In this document: positions 9,043 to 18,231 of the stretch, one piece after another
How the letters are laid out: each line of letters opens with the position of its first letter
Numbering within the stretch: the first letter of the stretch is position 1
Source of the DNA: Prevotella sp.
GTDB lineage: Bacteria; Bacteroidota; Bacteroidia; Bacteroidales; Bacteroidaceae
Direction of reading: 5' to 3'
Length of the DNA stretch: 64,000 nt
Assembly: GCA_017462915.1 (NCBI GenBank)
Contig: JAFTQG010000012.1
Coordinates: 1 to 64,000 of the forward strand
Program-made: the position numbers and the translations under genes
The notes under the pieces: generated by a model
Seen by the model: only the letters and a program-made list of their open reading frames with translations
Told to the model about the DNA's origin: nothing
Databases searched by the model: none

Positions 9043-9654
9043 TCATTTGTCTGTCAGGAGGTTCAGTACATCCTGATTCTCCATTATTACCAGTTCCCGT
9101 GGCAAAGTAATCAGTTTGAGACGTTCAAACCAGATTTTTGATGTGCCGTTTACATGACGGCGGGTGTGGCTGCTGACGATATAGTAGCTGGCAGTATATA
9201 CATCCATCATCTCGAGAAACACCTTCTTTATACGGGAACATTTCTCGTTTATTGCATTGTCGAGAGGATTGACGAGATGGTCAACACTCTCTTCAATCTT
9301 CTGTTTGTCCATGCTGCGTGCCGTTGCTGTGTAATATCTCAGAAGCTCTTCACGATATTCGGCAAGTCTTTTGAACTCAATGCCTTTCGGATGTGCGAGA
9401 AACAACATGTATACCGCTTTGTGTACAGGCTGTATCTCCACCTCCCGGTTGTCGTAGTCTATGAGTATGAAGCGGTAGTCCCTTGTTATCTTCAGCCTGC
9501 TGAGCTTGCTTTTTGCCGCCTCTATGCGCAGTTCCTCCAGCACAGGTGTGCCGATGGCATGGAGCAGGAGGTCTGTCCTCCCCATGCTCCGCAGCTGGCT
9601 TACCAGTTGTGATAATTGTCTCGCAGTATTCTCTGGTGTAGTATCGGTTGTCAT
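9043..9654 (-). CDS. Conserved hypothetical protein, partner of ftsZ paralogue
   Basis: A 203-residue soluble protein that I do not recognise. There is no signal peptide or membrane segment. Residues 55-110 (RFILIDYDNREVEIQP, then a helix ending HPKGIEFKRLAEY) have the strand-helix layout of a winged-helix response-regulator effector domain, but this is only a resemblance. The C-terminal half is charged and helical. It starts 8 bp after the ftsZ stop on the same strand, so the two are almost certainly co-transcribed and may act together. Confidence 0.7.
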   Translation of the reverse strand: MTTDTTPENTARQLSQLVSQLRSMGRTDLLLHAIGTPVLEELRIEAAKSKLSRLKITRDYRFILIDYDNREVEIQPVHKAVYMLFLAHPKGIEFKRLAEYREELLRYYTATARSMDKQKIEESVDHLVNPLDNAINEKCSRIKKVFLEMMDVYTASYYIVSSHTRRHVNGTSKIWFERLKLITLPRELVIMENQDVLNLLTDK

Positions 9655-9662
9655 GCGCTTCT

Positions 9663-10961
9663 TTATTCGTCAACGTCTTGCAGATACCTGTTCAGCCATC
9701 GTTTCAGTCCTGTCAGTGGCGATGTGGTGTCCGGTTTCTTGCCACTGGTTTCGTCTCCATTCCCGTTAGGTTCAGGTTGTTCGTTTTCCTCCCCAATAAG
9801 TTCTTGCTGCCCATCTCCATTAATTTGAGGCTCTGGGGCTTTTGGTACGACGACCTCGAATGTCGGGACTTCCACGGGCTCCTCCAAAGGCTTTACTATA
9901 GGTTTGTACAGTTTTGCGATGGCATCTTCATAGTAGGCGTCGTCTTTAACCACTTCTTCGTCCTTTGGACTACTGTCATCCTCCATGCCGGTGGCAAGGA
10001 TAGTCACTTTAGCATCCTCGCCCAATGTGTTGTCGGTCGATATGCCCCATATCACCTCTATATTAGGGTCAAGGAGGTCGAAGAAATCATCTATCTCCTG
10101 CATTTCCGGGACCATAATCGGCGTTTCTTCACTGGAATAGATATTGAACAGTATGCGTTGAGCCTTGGTTATGTCATTGCCGTAGAGCAGGGGAGAGTCA
10201 AGTGCGTTTTTGATAGCCCTCTCCACACGTTTCTCCCCGCTGGCTCTTCCCATTGCCATGATGGCTCCGCCGCCGTTGCGCGTGGTCGCCTCGACATCGC
10301 GGAAGTCAAGATCTATGCCGCCGTCACTGTTTACAGTTATCAGTTCGGCAATGCCCATGACAGCATCCTTGAGTATATTGTCGGCACGTGCAAACGATTC
10401 TTTCACGGAGATGTTGGAGTCGGCATAGACATCGCAGAGCCTCTCGTTGTTTATGATGAGCAGGGCGTCGACATTTTGACGCAGTTCCTCCACACCCTTC
10501 AGTGCCTTTATTATTTTCTGCTTCTTCTCAAAATAAAACGGCAGTGTCACCACACCTACAGTCAGAATCCCCATCTTTCGGGCAATCCCTGCCACGACAG
10601 GAGCTGCTCCCGTACCCGTTCCGCCACCTAAGCTGGCCGTTATGAAAGCCATCTTTGTGCCGTCGCTGAGCAACCGTTCTATGTCGTCTATGTTTTTCTC
10701 CGCCTCCGAACGTCCGATTTCAGGTATTCCTCCAGCACCGAGACCTTCACCCAGCATTATTTTCACCGGCACAGGCGACGGCGCGAGTGATTTACTATCC
10801 GTATTGCATACGGCAAGGGTCACGCCCGAAATCTGCTCGTTGTACATGTTGCGTACGGCATTACATCCGCCTCCGCCTACACCTATCACCTTTATGATGC
10901 TCTGCGACAGGTCTTTTACTGGTTCTCCGAAGTCTATGAGTCTGCTGTTGTTCCCTTCCAT
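9663..10961 (-). CDS. ftsZ: FtsZ, divergent stand-alone paralogue candidate
   Basis: A 432-residue tubulin-fold GTPase. The start at 10961 was chosen because a TACCTTTG box lies at 10990-10997; an upstream start would precede it. The nucleotide-binding GVGGGGCNA (27-35) and tubulin signature GGGTGTG (112-118) are intact. The T7 loop reads D217-L-D-F-R-D222, keeping both catalytic Asp residues but with Asp where family members have Asn. The C-terminal 110 residues are a Pro/Glu-rich linker ending in LKRWLNRYLQ. No dcw genes (ftsA, ftsQ, mur) are near, and many conserved positions differ from typical Prevotella FtsZ as I know it. It may therefore be a second FtsZ rather than the divisome copy. 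Confidence 0.85.
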   Translation of the reverse strand: MEGNNSRLIDFGEPVKDLSQSIIKVIGVGGGGCNAVRNMYNEQISGVTLAVCNTDSKSLAPSPVPVKIMLGEGLGAGGIPEIGRSEAEKNIDDIERLLSDGTKMAFITASLGGGTGTGAAPVVAGIARKMGILTVGVVTLPFYFEKKQKIIKALKGVEELRQNVDALLIINNERLCDVYADSNISVKESFARADNILKDAVMGIAELITVNSDGGIDLDFRDVEATTRNGGGAIMAMGRASGEKRVERAIKNALDSPLLYGNDITKAQRILFNIYSSEETPIMVPEMQEIDDFFDLLDPNIEVIWGISTDNTLGEDAKVTILATGMEDDSSPKDEEVVKDDAYYEDAIAKLYKPIVKPLEEPVEVPTFEVVVPKAPEPQINGDGQQELIGEENEQPEPNGNGDETSGKKPDTTSPLTGLKRWLNRYLQDVDE

Positions 10962-10989
10962 GAAAGTCTGAGTTTTATCGTTTTCGTGA

Positions 10990-10997
10990 CAAAGGTA
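10990..10997 (-). promoter_or_regulatory. -7 box of ftsZ promoter
   Basis: TACCTTTG on the minus strand, 29 bp before the ftsZ start. No convincing -33 box was found. Confidence 0.5.
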
Positions 10998-11109
10998 GTG
11001 AAAAAATGCGGAATCATGAAATTTCCGCAAGGCTTGTGATGTAATAAACATCTTAATTTCCATAAAAAAACAGTTATAAGTTTGCCTTCAAACGAAGGTT
11101 ATGGCCTGT

Positions 11110-11155
11110 ATATGAATACCCGAGGCGCACAAAAATGCGCCTCGGGTATTCATAT
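11110..11155 (-). terminator. Long hairpin after speB
   Basis: A perfect 20-bp stem (11110-11129 with 11136-11155) with a 6-nt loop, 41 bp past the speB stop. There is no clear T run, so it may terminate weakly or serve as an RNA 3' end. Confidence 0.65.
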
Positions 11156-11196
11156 ATGTTATTGTACTGTTTTCCGTTTGTATACTTCTCGTATTA

Positions 11197-12120
11197 TCAC
11201 TGTCTCATGCTCAGGAGGAATTCTCTCAATACCTTGCATGCTACAGCTGTGGAGACGCCGGAGGTGTCGAGGGTGGGAGCGAGCTCGTTGATATCTGCGG
11301 CTACGATGTTGCAACGGCTGCATACGGTGTGTATGGCTTTGCGGAGCTCCTCGAATGTCACTCCTCCTGCTTCGGGTGTGCCCGTGCCGGGGAATACGGA
11401 AGGGTCAAGGACATCGAGATCTATCGTGAAGTAGACGGGTGTACCGTCGGCAAGCGCTTCTATCGCACAGCCTTTATGCTCTCCAGTGGTGTCTCCATGC
11501 GTAGGACCTGTGATGTCTTGGAGGGAAAAAGGGTGGAGATCGGTATGTCCTGCGCGTGCAAACTGCCATTCGGCGCGTTCTCCCGAGCGTATGCCGAACT
11601 GGTGTATCCTGCCGTCGCCCACGATGTCGTGGCAGCGGCGTATGACGCAGGCATGGGATAGCTGGACGCCGAGATAGTCATTGCGGAGGTCGGCGTGCGC
11701 GTCAAAGTGTATGATATGCACATCCGGGTATCGTTTTGCCACTTCGCGGAAAGCACCGAGAGTTACGAGATGCTCTCCGCCGAGCATCAGCGGAATCTTG
11801 CCGTCGTCGAGGATTTCCGCCGTATGGCGTGATATGGCGTCAAGAGCCATCTCTGCCGAGCCCATGGGGAGCTCAATGTCGCCTGAGTCGAAGACGGCGA
11901 TGCCGTCGTATTTTCCCTCATCATTTGGGTCTATGAGGTCTCTGTCGAGATAAGGGGAGTAGGTCTCTATGCCGTAGCTCTCATGGCGCATGGCGGCAGA
12001 TCCGAACCGCGCTCCCGGGCGATAGCTTGTCGTACTGTCGAAAGGTGCGCCGAAGAGCACCACCTTGGCTTCCTCATAGTCGGCATCGCAGCCGATGAAT
12101 GTCTCTATGTTCTGTTTCAT
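11197..12120 (-). CDS. speB: Agmatinase / arginase-family ureohydrolase
   Basis: A 307-residue Mn-dependent ureohydrolase, probably converting agmatine to putrescine and urea. All metal-ligand blocks are present: GGEHLVTL (His), the HFDAHADLRNDY cluster (Asp-x-His-x-Asp), and TIDLDVLDPSVFPGTGTPE (Asp-x-Asp). Arginase and formiminoglutamase share this fold; the SFDTTSYRPG-like N-terminus favours agmatinase. It starts 49 bp downstream of the nucleoside kinase gene on the same strand and likely shares its promoter. Confidence 0.88.
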   Translation of the reverse strand: MKQNIETFIGCDADYEEAKVVLFGAPFDSTTSYRPGARFGSAAMRHESYGIETYSPYLDRDLIDPNDEGKYDGIAVFDSGDIELPMGSAEMALDAISRHTAEILDDGKIPLMLGGEHLVTLGAFREVAKRYPDVHIIHFDAHADLRNDYLGVQLSHACVIRRCHDIVGDGRIHQFGIRSGERAEWQFARAGHTDLHPFSLQDITGPTHGDTTGEHKGCAIEALADGTPVYFTIDLDVLDPSVFPGTGTPEAGGVTFEELRKAIHTVCSRCNIVAADINELAPTLDTSGVSTAVACKVLREFLLSMRQ

Positions 12121-12169
12121 TTTCAGTCTCTTAGTGCTTGTTTATGTGTGTCGAAATGATGTGGAGGCA

Positions 12170-13867
12170 TCAGTATTTGAACGACGAACCGCCGACGAAC
12201 TCTCGCATGATGGATGTAGGAGGAATCTCCTTGTCGGAGACAGGCGTGAAGTAATGGATGAACTTCAACAGGCGGTGGGCCTCGGCATATTCGGGACAGT
12301 TCTTGGGTACGGAGCGCAGAATTGGCTCGGCGTGGTTGCGCAGGATGGCGAACTCGATGTTCAGTGCGGAGTTGAACATCACGTCGGCATTCTCCTGATA
12401 GGGGAATATCCACTTTTCCTCTGCCGCGCAGACGTTAGGCCACTGCTTTATGGTCTCTCGTGCGGAGAATGCCCCCTTGTTGTAGTCGCGTATGATACGG
12501 CGCAGGAGGCGGTTGTCGCGAGTAGGAATCCAGTTGTGGTCGTCAAGGGAGACATTGGTCAGCGCCGAGGTATATATCTTGTACTTGTTGCTGTCGGGGA
12601 TATTCTCCGTAAGCCTCGGGTTGAGAGCGTGGATGCCTTCTATGATGAGGATATGCTTGTCCTTTATGCGGAGCTTCTTGCCGTTCCACTCGCGCATACC
12701 TGTCGTGAAATTGTACTCCGGGACTTCGACCTCCTTGCCCTCAAGGAGCTGTACTAGATGGTTTCCGAGGAGTTTGTGGTCGACCGTCTCGAAATTGTCG
12801 AAGTCATACTGTCCGTTGGGCAGCAGAGGAGTGTCGGCACGGTTTACGAAATAGTCGTCTGTGGAGAAGGATATCGGGCGCAGTCCACATGCCAGCAGCT
12901 GTATGGAGAGACGCTTGCAGAATGTCGTCTTTCCCGAGCTCGAAGGACCTGTGATGAGCACAACTTTCAGCTCCTGCTCCCTGTATCTCAGCTCTATCTC
13001 CTCAGCAATCTTGACAATCTTCTTCTCCTGAAGAGCCTCGGAGACCTGTATCAGTTCCGGAGCCCTGCCGTTCTGGCAAGCCTTGTTGACATCGCCGACA
13101 TTGGAGAGGTGCATTATGACATTCCATCTCACCTGCTCCTTGTAGACATCGAAAGTCATGGGCTGCGGCGTCATCTCCGCCAGCTGTCCGGGATTCTCCT
13201 TGTCGGGGACGCGCAGCAGCATTCCCTCGCCGTAAGGCTCGAGGCCGAACACCTTCAGGTATCCTGCTGAAGGAACCAGCGAACCGTAGTAGTAGTCTAC
13301 CGTGTCTCCGAGAGTGTAATAGTCGGTATATACCTTCTCGGACGTCTCCAGAAGCCTGACCTTGTCTATGAATCCGCGCTCCTTGAAGATGCGGATAGCT
13401 TCCTCCGTAGGAGCCTCGTTGCGTCGGAACGGCATGTCGAGGTCGATGATTTCCTGCATACGCTGACGCACTCTCTCCACCTCCTCGCCGGTAAGTCCGC
13501 GCTTGTTCTCAGGGCTGTTGGCGGTGATGTTCTTGAAGTTCCTGACGAAATTGCAGTAGTAACCCCTTGACAGCGGATGCTCTATGAAGAGCTTGCAGCC
13601 GGGGAATACATCCTGTGCCGCCTTGTAGAGCACGAAGCACAGGGAGCGGATATAGGCACGCATACCGCTGGGGTTGCGTATGTCCACAAACTCCACGTCA
13701 CGGTTCTGCCAAAGCCTGAACTTCAGCCCCTGCGAGGTGTTGTTGACCTTGGCGGAGACTAAGGGATACTTGAAGTCGAGTCCGAACTCCGGGAATATCT
13801 CGAGGAGCGAACTGCCTTCAGGGAAACTCTTTGTCTGATTGTTGTTCGTACAGCGTATTTGCAGCAT
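12170..13867 (-). CDS. Nucleoside kinase (TGS-like N-terminus plus uridine-kinase domain)
   Basis: A 565-residue protein. Residues 1-60 resemble a TGS/ubiquitin-like domain. Residues about 65-230 resemble the second additional (editing-type) domain of threonyl-tRNA synthetase, though it appears here in a kinase context. Residues about 280-500 are a uridine/cytidine-kinase P-loop domain with GPSSSGKTT, the substrate block STDDYFVNR, and an IIEGIHALNP Walker-B-like strand. This three-part architecture is typical of a family annotated as nucleoside kinase in Bacteroidetes and Clostridia. The substrate is not certain. Confidence 0.88.
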   Translation of the reverse strand: MLQIRCTNNNQTKSFPEGSSLLEIFPEFGLDFKYPLVSAKVNNTSQGLKFRLWQNRDVEFVDIRNPSGMRAYIRSLCFVLYKAAQDVFPGCKLFIEHPLSRGYYCNFVRNFKNITANSPENKRGLTGEEVERVRQRMQEIIDLDMPFRRNEAPTEEAIRIFKERGFIDKVRLLETSEKVYTDYYTLGDTVDYYYGSLVPSAGYLKVFGLEPYGEGMLLRVPDKENPGQLAEMTPQPMTFDVYKEQVRWNVIMHLSNVGDVNKACQNGRAPELIQVSEALQEKKIVKIAEEIELRYREQELKVVLITGPSSSGKTTFCKRLSIQLLACGLRPISFSTDDYFVNRADTPLLPNGQYDFDNFETVDHKLLGNHLVQLLEGKEVEVPEYNFTTGMREWNGKKLRIKDKHILIIEGIHALNPRLTENIPDSNKYKIYTSALTNVSLDDHNWIPTRDNRLLRRIIRDYNKGAFSARETIKQWPNVCAAEEKWIFPYQENADVMFNSALNIEFAILRNHAEPILRSVPKNCPEYAEAHRLLKFIHYFTPVSDKEIPPTSIMREFVGGSSFKY

Positions 13868-13896
13868 TTCTTTCAGTGGATTATTAATATTTTATG

Positions 13897-13904
13897 CAAA
13901 GTTA
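13897..13904 (-). promoter_or_regulatory. -7 box, nucleoside kinase-speB operon
   Basis: TAACTTTG on the minus strand, 30 bp before the start codon. It is divergent from the yfhO promoter. Confidence 0.5.
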
Positions 13905-13926
13905 CAAATAATTCCGAAATATTTTG

Positions 13927-13934
13927 TAATTTTG
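13927..13934 (+). promoter_or_regulatory. -7 box of the YfhO gene
   Basis: TAATTTTG on the plus strand, 30 bp before the start codon. The two divergent -7 boxes are only 22 bp apart. Confidence 0.5.
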
Positions 13935-13963
13935 CAACAAATTTGTATAAATCATAACGAAAA

Positions 13964-16459
13964 ATGACACAGTTGTTTAAGCGGCATCTGCCGGATATAT
14001 TAGTGGTGCTGGCGTTTGTCGTCGTATCATTTGCATATTTTTTTCCTGCCGATACAGAGGGAAGGATACTGTACCGCCACGACTCCTCCGCGGGCCGCGG
14101 TGCAGGAGTGGAGGTCTCTGAGTACCGTGAGAGGACGGGAGAGGTGTCCCGCTGGACCAACTCCGTGTTCTCGGGCATGCCTACATACCAGTCTGCACCG
14201 TCATACGACAGCCAGAAGCCGCTTAATGCCGTGGCAGACGCGTTCCATCTCTGGCTTCCGGAGAATGTCTGGTACTTGTTTGCCTACCTTTTCGGCTTCT
14301 ACATCATGCTCCGCGCCTTTGACTTCAAATGGCATCTTGCGGCGCTCGGCTCCGTCATCTGGGCCTTCTCAAGTTATTTCCTCATCATCATTGCTGCCGG
14401 CCATATATGGAAAGTCATGGCCTTGGCCTACCTGCCTCCGATGATAGGAGGCGTGGCTCTGACATACAGGGGCAAGTACCTTTGGGGCTTCATAGTCACG
14501 GCGATATTCGCCGGTCTTGAGGTTTTGGCAAACCATGTGCAGATGACATACTACTACTGCTTCATCATACTCTTCATGGTTATCGCCTATTTTGTCGAGG
14601 CTGTCAGGGAGAAGAGACTGCTCCATTTCGCGAAAGCCTCGGCGATATGTGCCTGTGCGGCTCTTGCGGGAATACTCATGAATGTCTCAAACCTCTATCA
14701 TACATGGGAATACCAGAACGAGTCGATGCGCGGAAAGAGCGAACTGGTGAAGGAGAACACCGCAAACCAGACGTCTTCCGGCCTTGACCGCGACTATATA
14801 ACGCAGTGGAGCTACGGCATAGACGAGACATGGACATTGCTCGTGCCTAACACAAAGGGCGGCTCGTCTATGGAGGCCGTGGCGGCAAACGACGTGGCAA
14901 TGGCTCATGCCGATAACGAATATGTGGGCATATACCAGCAGATGGGGCAATACTGGGGCGAGCAACCCGGCACATCGGGTCCTGTATATGTCGGCGCGTT
15001 CGTGCTTCTGCTCTTTGTCCTCGGACTGATGGTCGTGAAAGGTCCTATGAAATGGGCTCTCCTCGCTGTCACAATACTGTCTGTGATGCTCTCGTGGGGC
15101 AGGAATTTCATGCCGCTTACGGACTTTTTCATAGACTATGTGCCTATGTACGCCAAGTTCCGCACAGTGGCGTCGATACTTGTCATAGCCGAGTTTACCA
15201 TCCCTCTCCTTGCCATAATGGCACTGGCGAAGGTCGTGGAAGCCCCTAGTCCGGAGAAAGGCAAGGACTTGATGATGAAGAAGATAGGCATAAGTTATGC
15301 GCTGACAGCAGGAATATGCGTCCTGTTTGCCCTCATGCCGACACTCTTCTTCTCTGATTTCGTGTCGCAGAACGAGCTGAGGATGCTCGGCCAGATACCG
15401 CAGGAACAGCTCAATCCGTTGCTCTCTAACCTCCGCGAGATGCGTCAGGCGGTCTTCGCTGCCGACTGCTGGCGTTCGTTCTGGGTGATTACTGTCGGCG
15501 CGGCATTGCTCGTGGCGATGCGTATGCGTAAGCTCAAGCCTGCCTATGCCGTTGTGGCAATGGCTCTGCTCTGTCTCTTCGACCTGTGGCAGGTGGACAA
15601 ACGCTACCTTAACGACGGCATGTTTGTCAATGCCGAGCAGCGCACGGCGCCACAGCCTATGACGCAGACGGACATGGAGATACTGAAGGACAAGTCGCTG
15701 GACTACCGTGTGCTCAACATGGCATCCAATACATTCAACGAGAACGAGACGAGCTACTACCATAAGTCTATCGGCGGATACCATGCGGCCAAGCTGCGCC
15801 GCTATCAGGAGCTTATAGAGAAGTATATCGCCCCTGAGATGCAGAGGACGATGTCCACAATAGTTGAGGCGCAGGGTGATATGGCTGGATTCGGAAAGGA
15901 TGTCTGTCCGGTGCTCAATATGCTGAATACCAAATATTTCATCCTTCCTCTTCAGGGTGGCGAGACAATACCTGTGCAGAACCCTAACGCCTATGGCAAC
16001 GCATGGTATGTGGACGAAATAGTGTATGCCGCCAATGCAAATGAGGAGCTTGACGGCATGGCAAAGCTGGATCTGCGCCGTCAGGCGATAGCCGACAGTA
16101 AGTTTAAGGCACAGCTCTCACAGTCTGTAAAGCAGGACTCTGCCTCATCGGTGACGATGACGAAATACGCTCCGAACCATCTGGAGTATGACGCTGAGTC
16201 AAGCCGCGGAGGTGTGATAGTCTTCTCGGAGATATACTATCCGGGCTGGACCTGCACCGTAGACGGACAGCCGACGGAGATAGGCCGTGTGGATTATGTG
16301 CTCCGCGCCGTCAATGTCAAGGCAGGAAAGCACAAGATTGTGCTGGATTTCCATCCGCAGACTGTAAAGACGACAGAGACCGTGGCGTACATCACCTTGG
16401 GACTGCTGGCGCTTTGCCTTGTGATAGTCATCATTCTTTATTTCAGACGGAAGAGATGA
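13964..16459 (+). CDS. YfhO-family multi-pass membrane protein
   Basis: An 831-residue integral membrane protein with about 12 predicted hydrophobic segments. The first is at residues 10-27 and the last at 806-826. A large extracytoplasmic loop lies between residues 590 and 800. YfhO proteins are GT-C-fold-like and are linked in Gram-positive bacteria to glycosylation of cell-wall polymers; the bacteroidete substrate is unknown. The first loop (ADTEGRILYRHDSS) has the acidic, aromatic character expected of that fold's active site. The stop overlaps the start of a 45-codon gene by 4 bp. Confidence 0.85.
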   Translation: MTQLFKRHLPDILVVLAFVVVSFAYFFPADTEGRILYRHDSSAGRGAGVEVSEYRERTGEVSRWTNSVFSGMPTYQSAPSYDSQKPLNAVADAFHLWLPENVWYLFAYLFGFYIMLRAFDFKWHLAALGSVIWAFSSYFLIIIAAGHIWKVMALAYLPPMIGGVALTYRGKYLWGFIVTAIFAGLEVLANHVQMTYYYCFIILFMVIAYFVEAVREKRLLHFAKASAICACAALAGILMNVSNLYHTWEYQNESMRGKSELVKENTANQTSSGLDRDYITQWSYGIDETWTLLVPNTKGGSSMEAVAANDVAMAHADNEYVGIYQQMGQYWGEQPGTSGPVYVGAFVLLLFVLGLMVVKGPMKWALLAVTILSVMLSWGRNFMPLTDFFIDYVPMYAKFRTVASILVIAEFTIPLLAIMALAKVVEAPSPEKGKDLMMKKIGISYALTAGICVLFALMPTLFFSDFVSQNELRMLGQIPQEQLNPLLSNLREMRQAVFAADCWRSFWVITVGAALLVAMRMRKLKPAYAVVAMALLCLFDLWQVDKRYLNDGMFVNAEQRTAPQPMTQTDMEILKDKSLDYRVLNMASNTFNENETSYYHKSIGGYHAAKLRRYQELIEKYIAPEMQRTMSTIVEAQGDMAGFGKDVCPVLNMLNTKYFILPLQGGETIPVQNPNAYGNAWYVDEIVYAANANEELDGMAKLDLRRQAIADSKFKAQLSQSVKQDSASSVTMTKYAPNHLEYDAESSRGGVIVFSEIYYPGWTCTVDGQPTEIGRVDYVLRAVNVKAGKHKIVLDFHPQTVKTTETVAYITLGLLALCLVIVIILYFRRKR

Positions 16460-16593
16460 ACTTCGGAAAGAGAAACGAGGAATACCGACGGGAGGAGCTT
16501 CTCAGGGCCATCGAGCACGCCTTGGAGAAACTGTCTCTGAGCGAGCTTGAGGCCATAGAGTATGACCTCCTCACCAAAGGCTATATGGACTGA
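16456..16593 (+). CDS. Small hypothetical protein (45 aa)
   Basis: Its ATG overlaps the YfhO stop (ATGA, 16456-16459), which is typical of translational coupling. The product is highly charged and helical (RREELLRAIEHALEKLSLSE, then YDLLTKGYMD at the end), with no signal or membrane segment. I do not recognise a family. Codon use matches the neighbours, and the 4-bp overlap favours a real gene. A family B repeat begins directly after the stop. Confidence 0.6.
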   Translation: MNFGKRNEEYRREELLRAIEHALEKLSLSELEAIEYDLLTKGYMD

Positions 16594-16690
16594 CTTTGTT
16601 GTTCGGTTGTTTGGTTGTTTAGTGGATTGGTGGTTTAGTGGTTTAGTGGATTAGTTGATAGAGTATATTCCGGCTATTCTCTCTATTCCG
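16594..16690. repeat. Family B octamer-arm repeat, copy B1
   Basis: Left arm of GTTTAGTG/GTTTGGTT octamers from the stop codon, followed by a core with two TTCCGGCTAT copies. The right arm is missing or decayed here. Confidence 0.65.
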
Positions 16691-16755
16691 GCTATCACCC
16701 ATCAACAGGGCAACTACCTCAGCCAGCCTACGTGGCAAAGATATATGTGACGGAA

Positions 16756-16843
16756 GGTCACGGTTCGGCATGTAAAGTGTCACCTTTTACCTTGCTGAAG
16801 GTGACCTTTTGCCCGTCAAAGGGTGACCCTCCACAAGATGCTG
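16756..16843 (+). repeat. Family C repeat, copy 2 (four 22-bp units)
   Basis: Cores at 16756 (GGTCAC), 16778 (TGTCAC), 16800 and 16822 (GGTGAC), strictly 22 bp apart, in the 470-bp gap before purU. Confidence 0.85.
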
Positions 16844-16868
16844 TCATACCGAAGACCATACGGAGGGT

Positions 16869-16935
16869 CTCGCCAATAATGTAGGGACGCAACGCTCTGC
16901 GTCCGTAAACGGTGTGAAACGCCTGGCATGTCAGG
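16869..16935 (+). repeat. Dispersed repeat E, copy 1
   Basis: CTCGCCAATAATGTAGGGACG followed by a GGACGC..GCGTCC hairpin and GTGAAACGC. A related inverted copy lies near 50020-50072. The rest of 16936-17064 shows nothing I can identify. Confidence 0.45.
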
Positions 16936-17064
16936 CGACATTACAGGCTATACGGCACTATCCACACAGCAGCCATACACCTGCCGCAGGAAAAGCGGAC
17001 GGCAGGGCGATACATAACTGATTTCAAATAGGATTACTTTTATAACGGTAAGAAGGAGTGACAA

Positions 17065-17928
17065 ATGCAACAGACAGCAATTCTACTACTGCACTGCCCT
17101 GACAAGCTGGGCATCATCACGGAGATAACCAAGTTTATCACGGACAATAACGGCAATATCGTCTACCTCGATCAGTATGTCGACAAGGTAGACGGACGGT
17201 TCTTCATGCGTGTCGAGTGGGACCTTGAGAAGTTTGCCATCCCGGCAGAGAAGCTCTCGGAATATATCGAGACGCTCTACGGACAGCGGTACAATATGCA
17301 GTTCCATATATACTTCAACTACGAAAAGCCACGCATGGCACTGTTTGTCAGCAAGATGTCCCATTGCCTTTATGACCTCCTCGCACGCTATAAGGCAGGA
17401 GAGCTTGATGTGGAGATACCGTGCATCGTCTCCAACCACGAGGATCTGCGCTATGTCGCGGAGCAGTTTGATATACCGTATTACGTATGGTCGATAAAGA
17501 AAGACTGGTCCAACAAGCAGGAAGTGGAGCGCGCGGAGATGGAACTGATGCGCGAGAAGGGCATCACCTTTATCGTGCTGGCACGCTACATGCAGATTAT
17601 CTCCGAGGAGATGATACAGCAGTATCCGAATAAGATAATCAATATCCATCATTCTTTCCTTCCGGCGTTTATCGGCGCAAGACCTTATCATCAGGCATAT
17701 CAGAGGGGCGTGAAGATTGTCGGTGCGACAAGCCATTATGTTACATCGGAACTTGACGCAGGACCTATCATCGAGCAGGATGTCGTGCGCATAACTCATA
17801 AGGATACTCCTGAGACACTCGTCCTGAAAGGAAAGGATTTGGAGAAGATTGTCCTCTCCCGTGCCGTGAAGAAGCATATCGAGCATAAGATACTTACCTG
17901 TCATAACAAGACGATAATATTCAGTTAA
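17065..17928 (+). CDS. purU: Formyltetrahydrofolate deformylase
   Basis: A 287-residue enzyme hydrolysing 10-formyl-THF to THF and formate, which balances one-carbon units for purine synthesis. Residues 1-85 form an ACT domain (LLHCPDKLGIITEITKFI), the usual amino-acid sensor. The C-terminal formyl-transferase fold carries the catalytic Asn-His-Asp set: NIHHSFLPAF (about 193-202) and the downstream SELDAGPIIEQ. The length equals the family standard. The gene stands alone, with family C and E repeats upstream and a family A repeat directly downstream. Confidence 0.95.
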   Translation: MQQTAILLLHCPDKLGIITEITKFITDNNGNIVYLDQYVDKVDGRFFMRVEWDLEKFAIPAEKLSEYIETLYGQRYNMQFHIYFNYEKPRMALFVSKMSHCLYDLLARYKAGELDVEIPCIVSNHEDLRYVAEQFDIPYYVWSIKKDWSNKQEVERAEMELMREKGITFIVLARYMQIISEEMIQQYPNKIINIHHSFLPAFIGARPYHQAYQRGVKIVGATSHYVTSELDAGPIIEQDVVRITHKDTPETLVLKGKDLEKIVLSRAVKKHIEHKILTCHNKTIIFS

Positions 17929-18058
17929 CGGCTTGGTGCGGTTGTACGGTAGAACGGTTATACGGTCTTGCGGTTACGGTTCCGTATAAGGACACGGACT
18001 CAACCCAAGACTAACAACCGCATAACCGCATAACCGTAATACCGCATAACCGTATTCA
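17929..18058. repeat. Family A octamer-arm inverted repeat, copy A3
   Basis: It begins with CGGCTTGGTGCGGTTGTAC, nearly the same lead-in as copy A1. The right arm has four CCGCATAA/CCGTAATA-type units. It abuts the purU stop. Confidence 0.8.
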
Positions 18059-18103
18059 ACTGCCCGTGTTTGTAAAGAAATCATAATTATTTGATTTCTG
18101 GTA

Positions 18104-18133
18104 CTTGATTTCTGATAAAAAGTATTAACTTTG
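18104..18133 (+). promoter_or_regulatory. Promoter of the NrdJ-like gene
   Basis: CTTG (18104-18107) and TAACTTTG (18126-18133) are 18 bp apart. This implies a 5' leader of about 90 nt before 18232. I checked the leader for a cobalamin riboswitch and did not find one. Confidence 0.55.
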
Positions 18134-18231
18134 CAATGATAAGTGTTTGAACGTGTGGGAGCGGAATGCCCAGCTTTCTGCGTCAGACGTGATAACAGCC
18201 GAATAGAACAAATATAACTGTCTGCTGAACA

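Noticed and set aside
10962-11063. Longer FtsZ starting at 11063
   Set aside because: The 34 extra residues lie upstream of the likely promoter box and are unlike the family's N-terminus.
12123-12413. Minus-strand 96-codon frame over the end of the nucleoside kinase gene
   Set aside because: It is out of frame with the kinase and speB and encodes an Arg/His-rich, low-information product.
18134-18231. Cobalamin riboswitch before the NrdJ-like gene
   Set aside because: The B12-box and the conserved aptamer blocks are absent.
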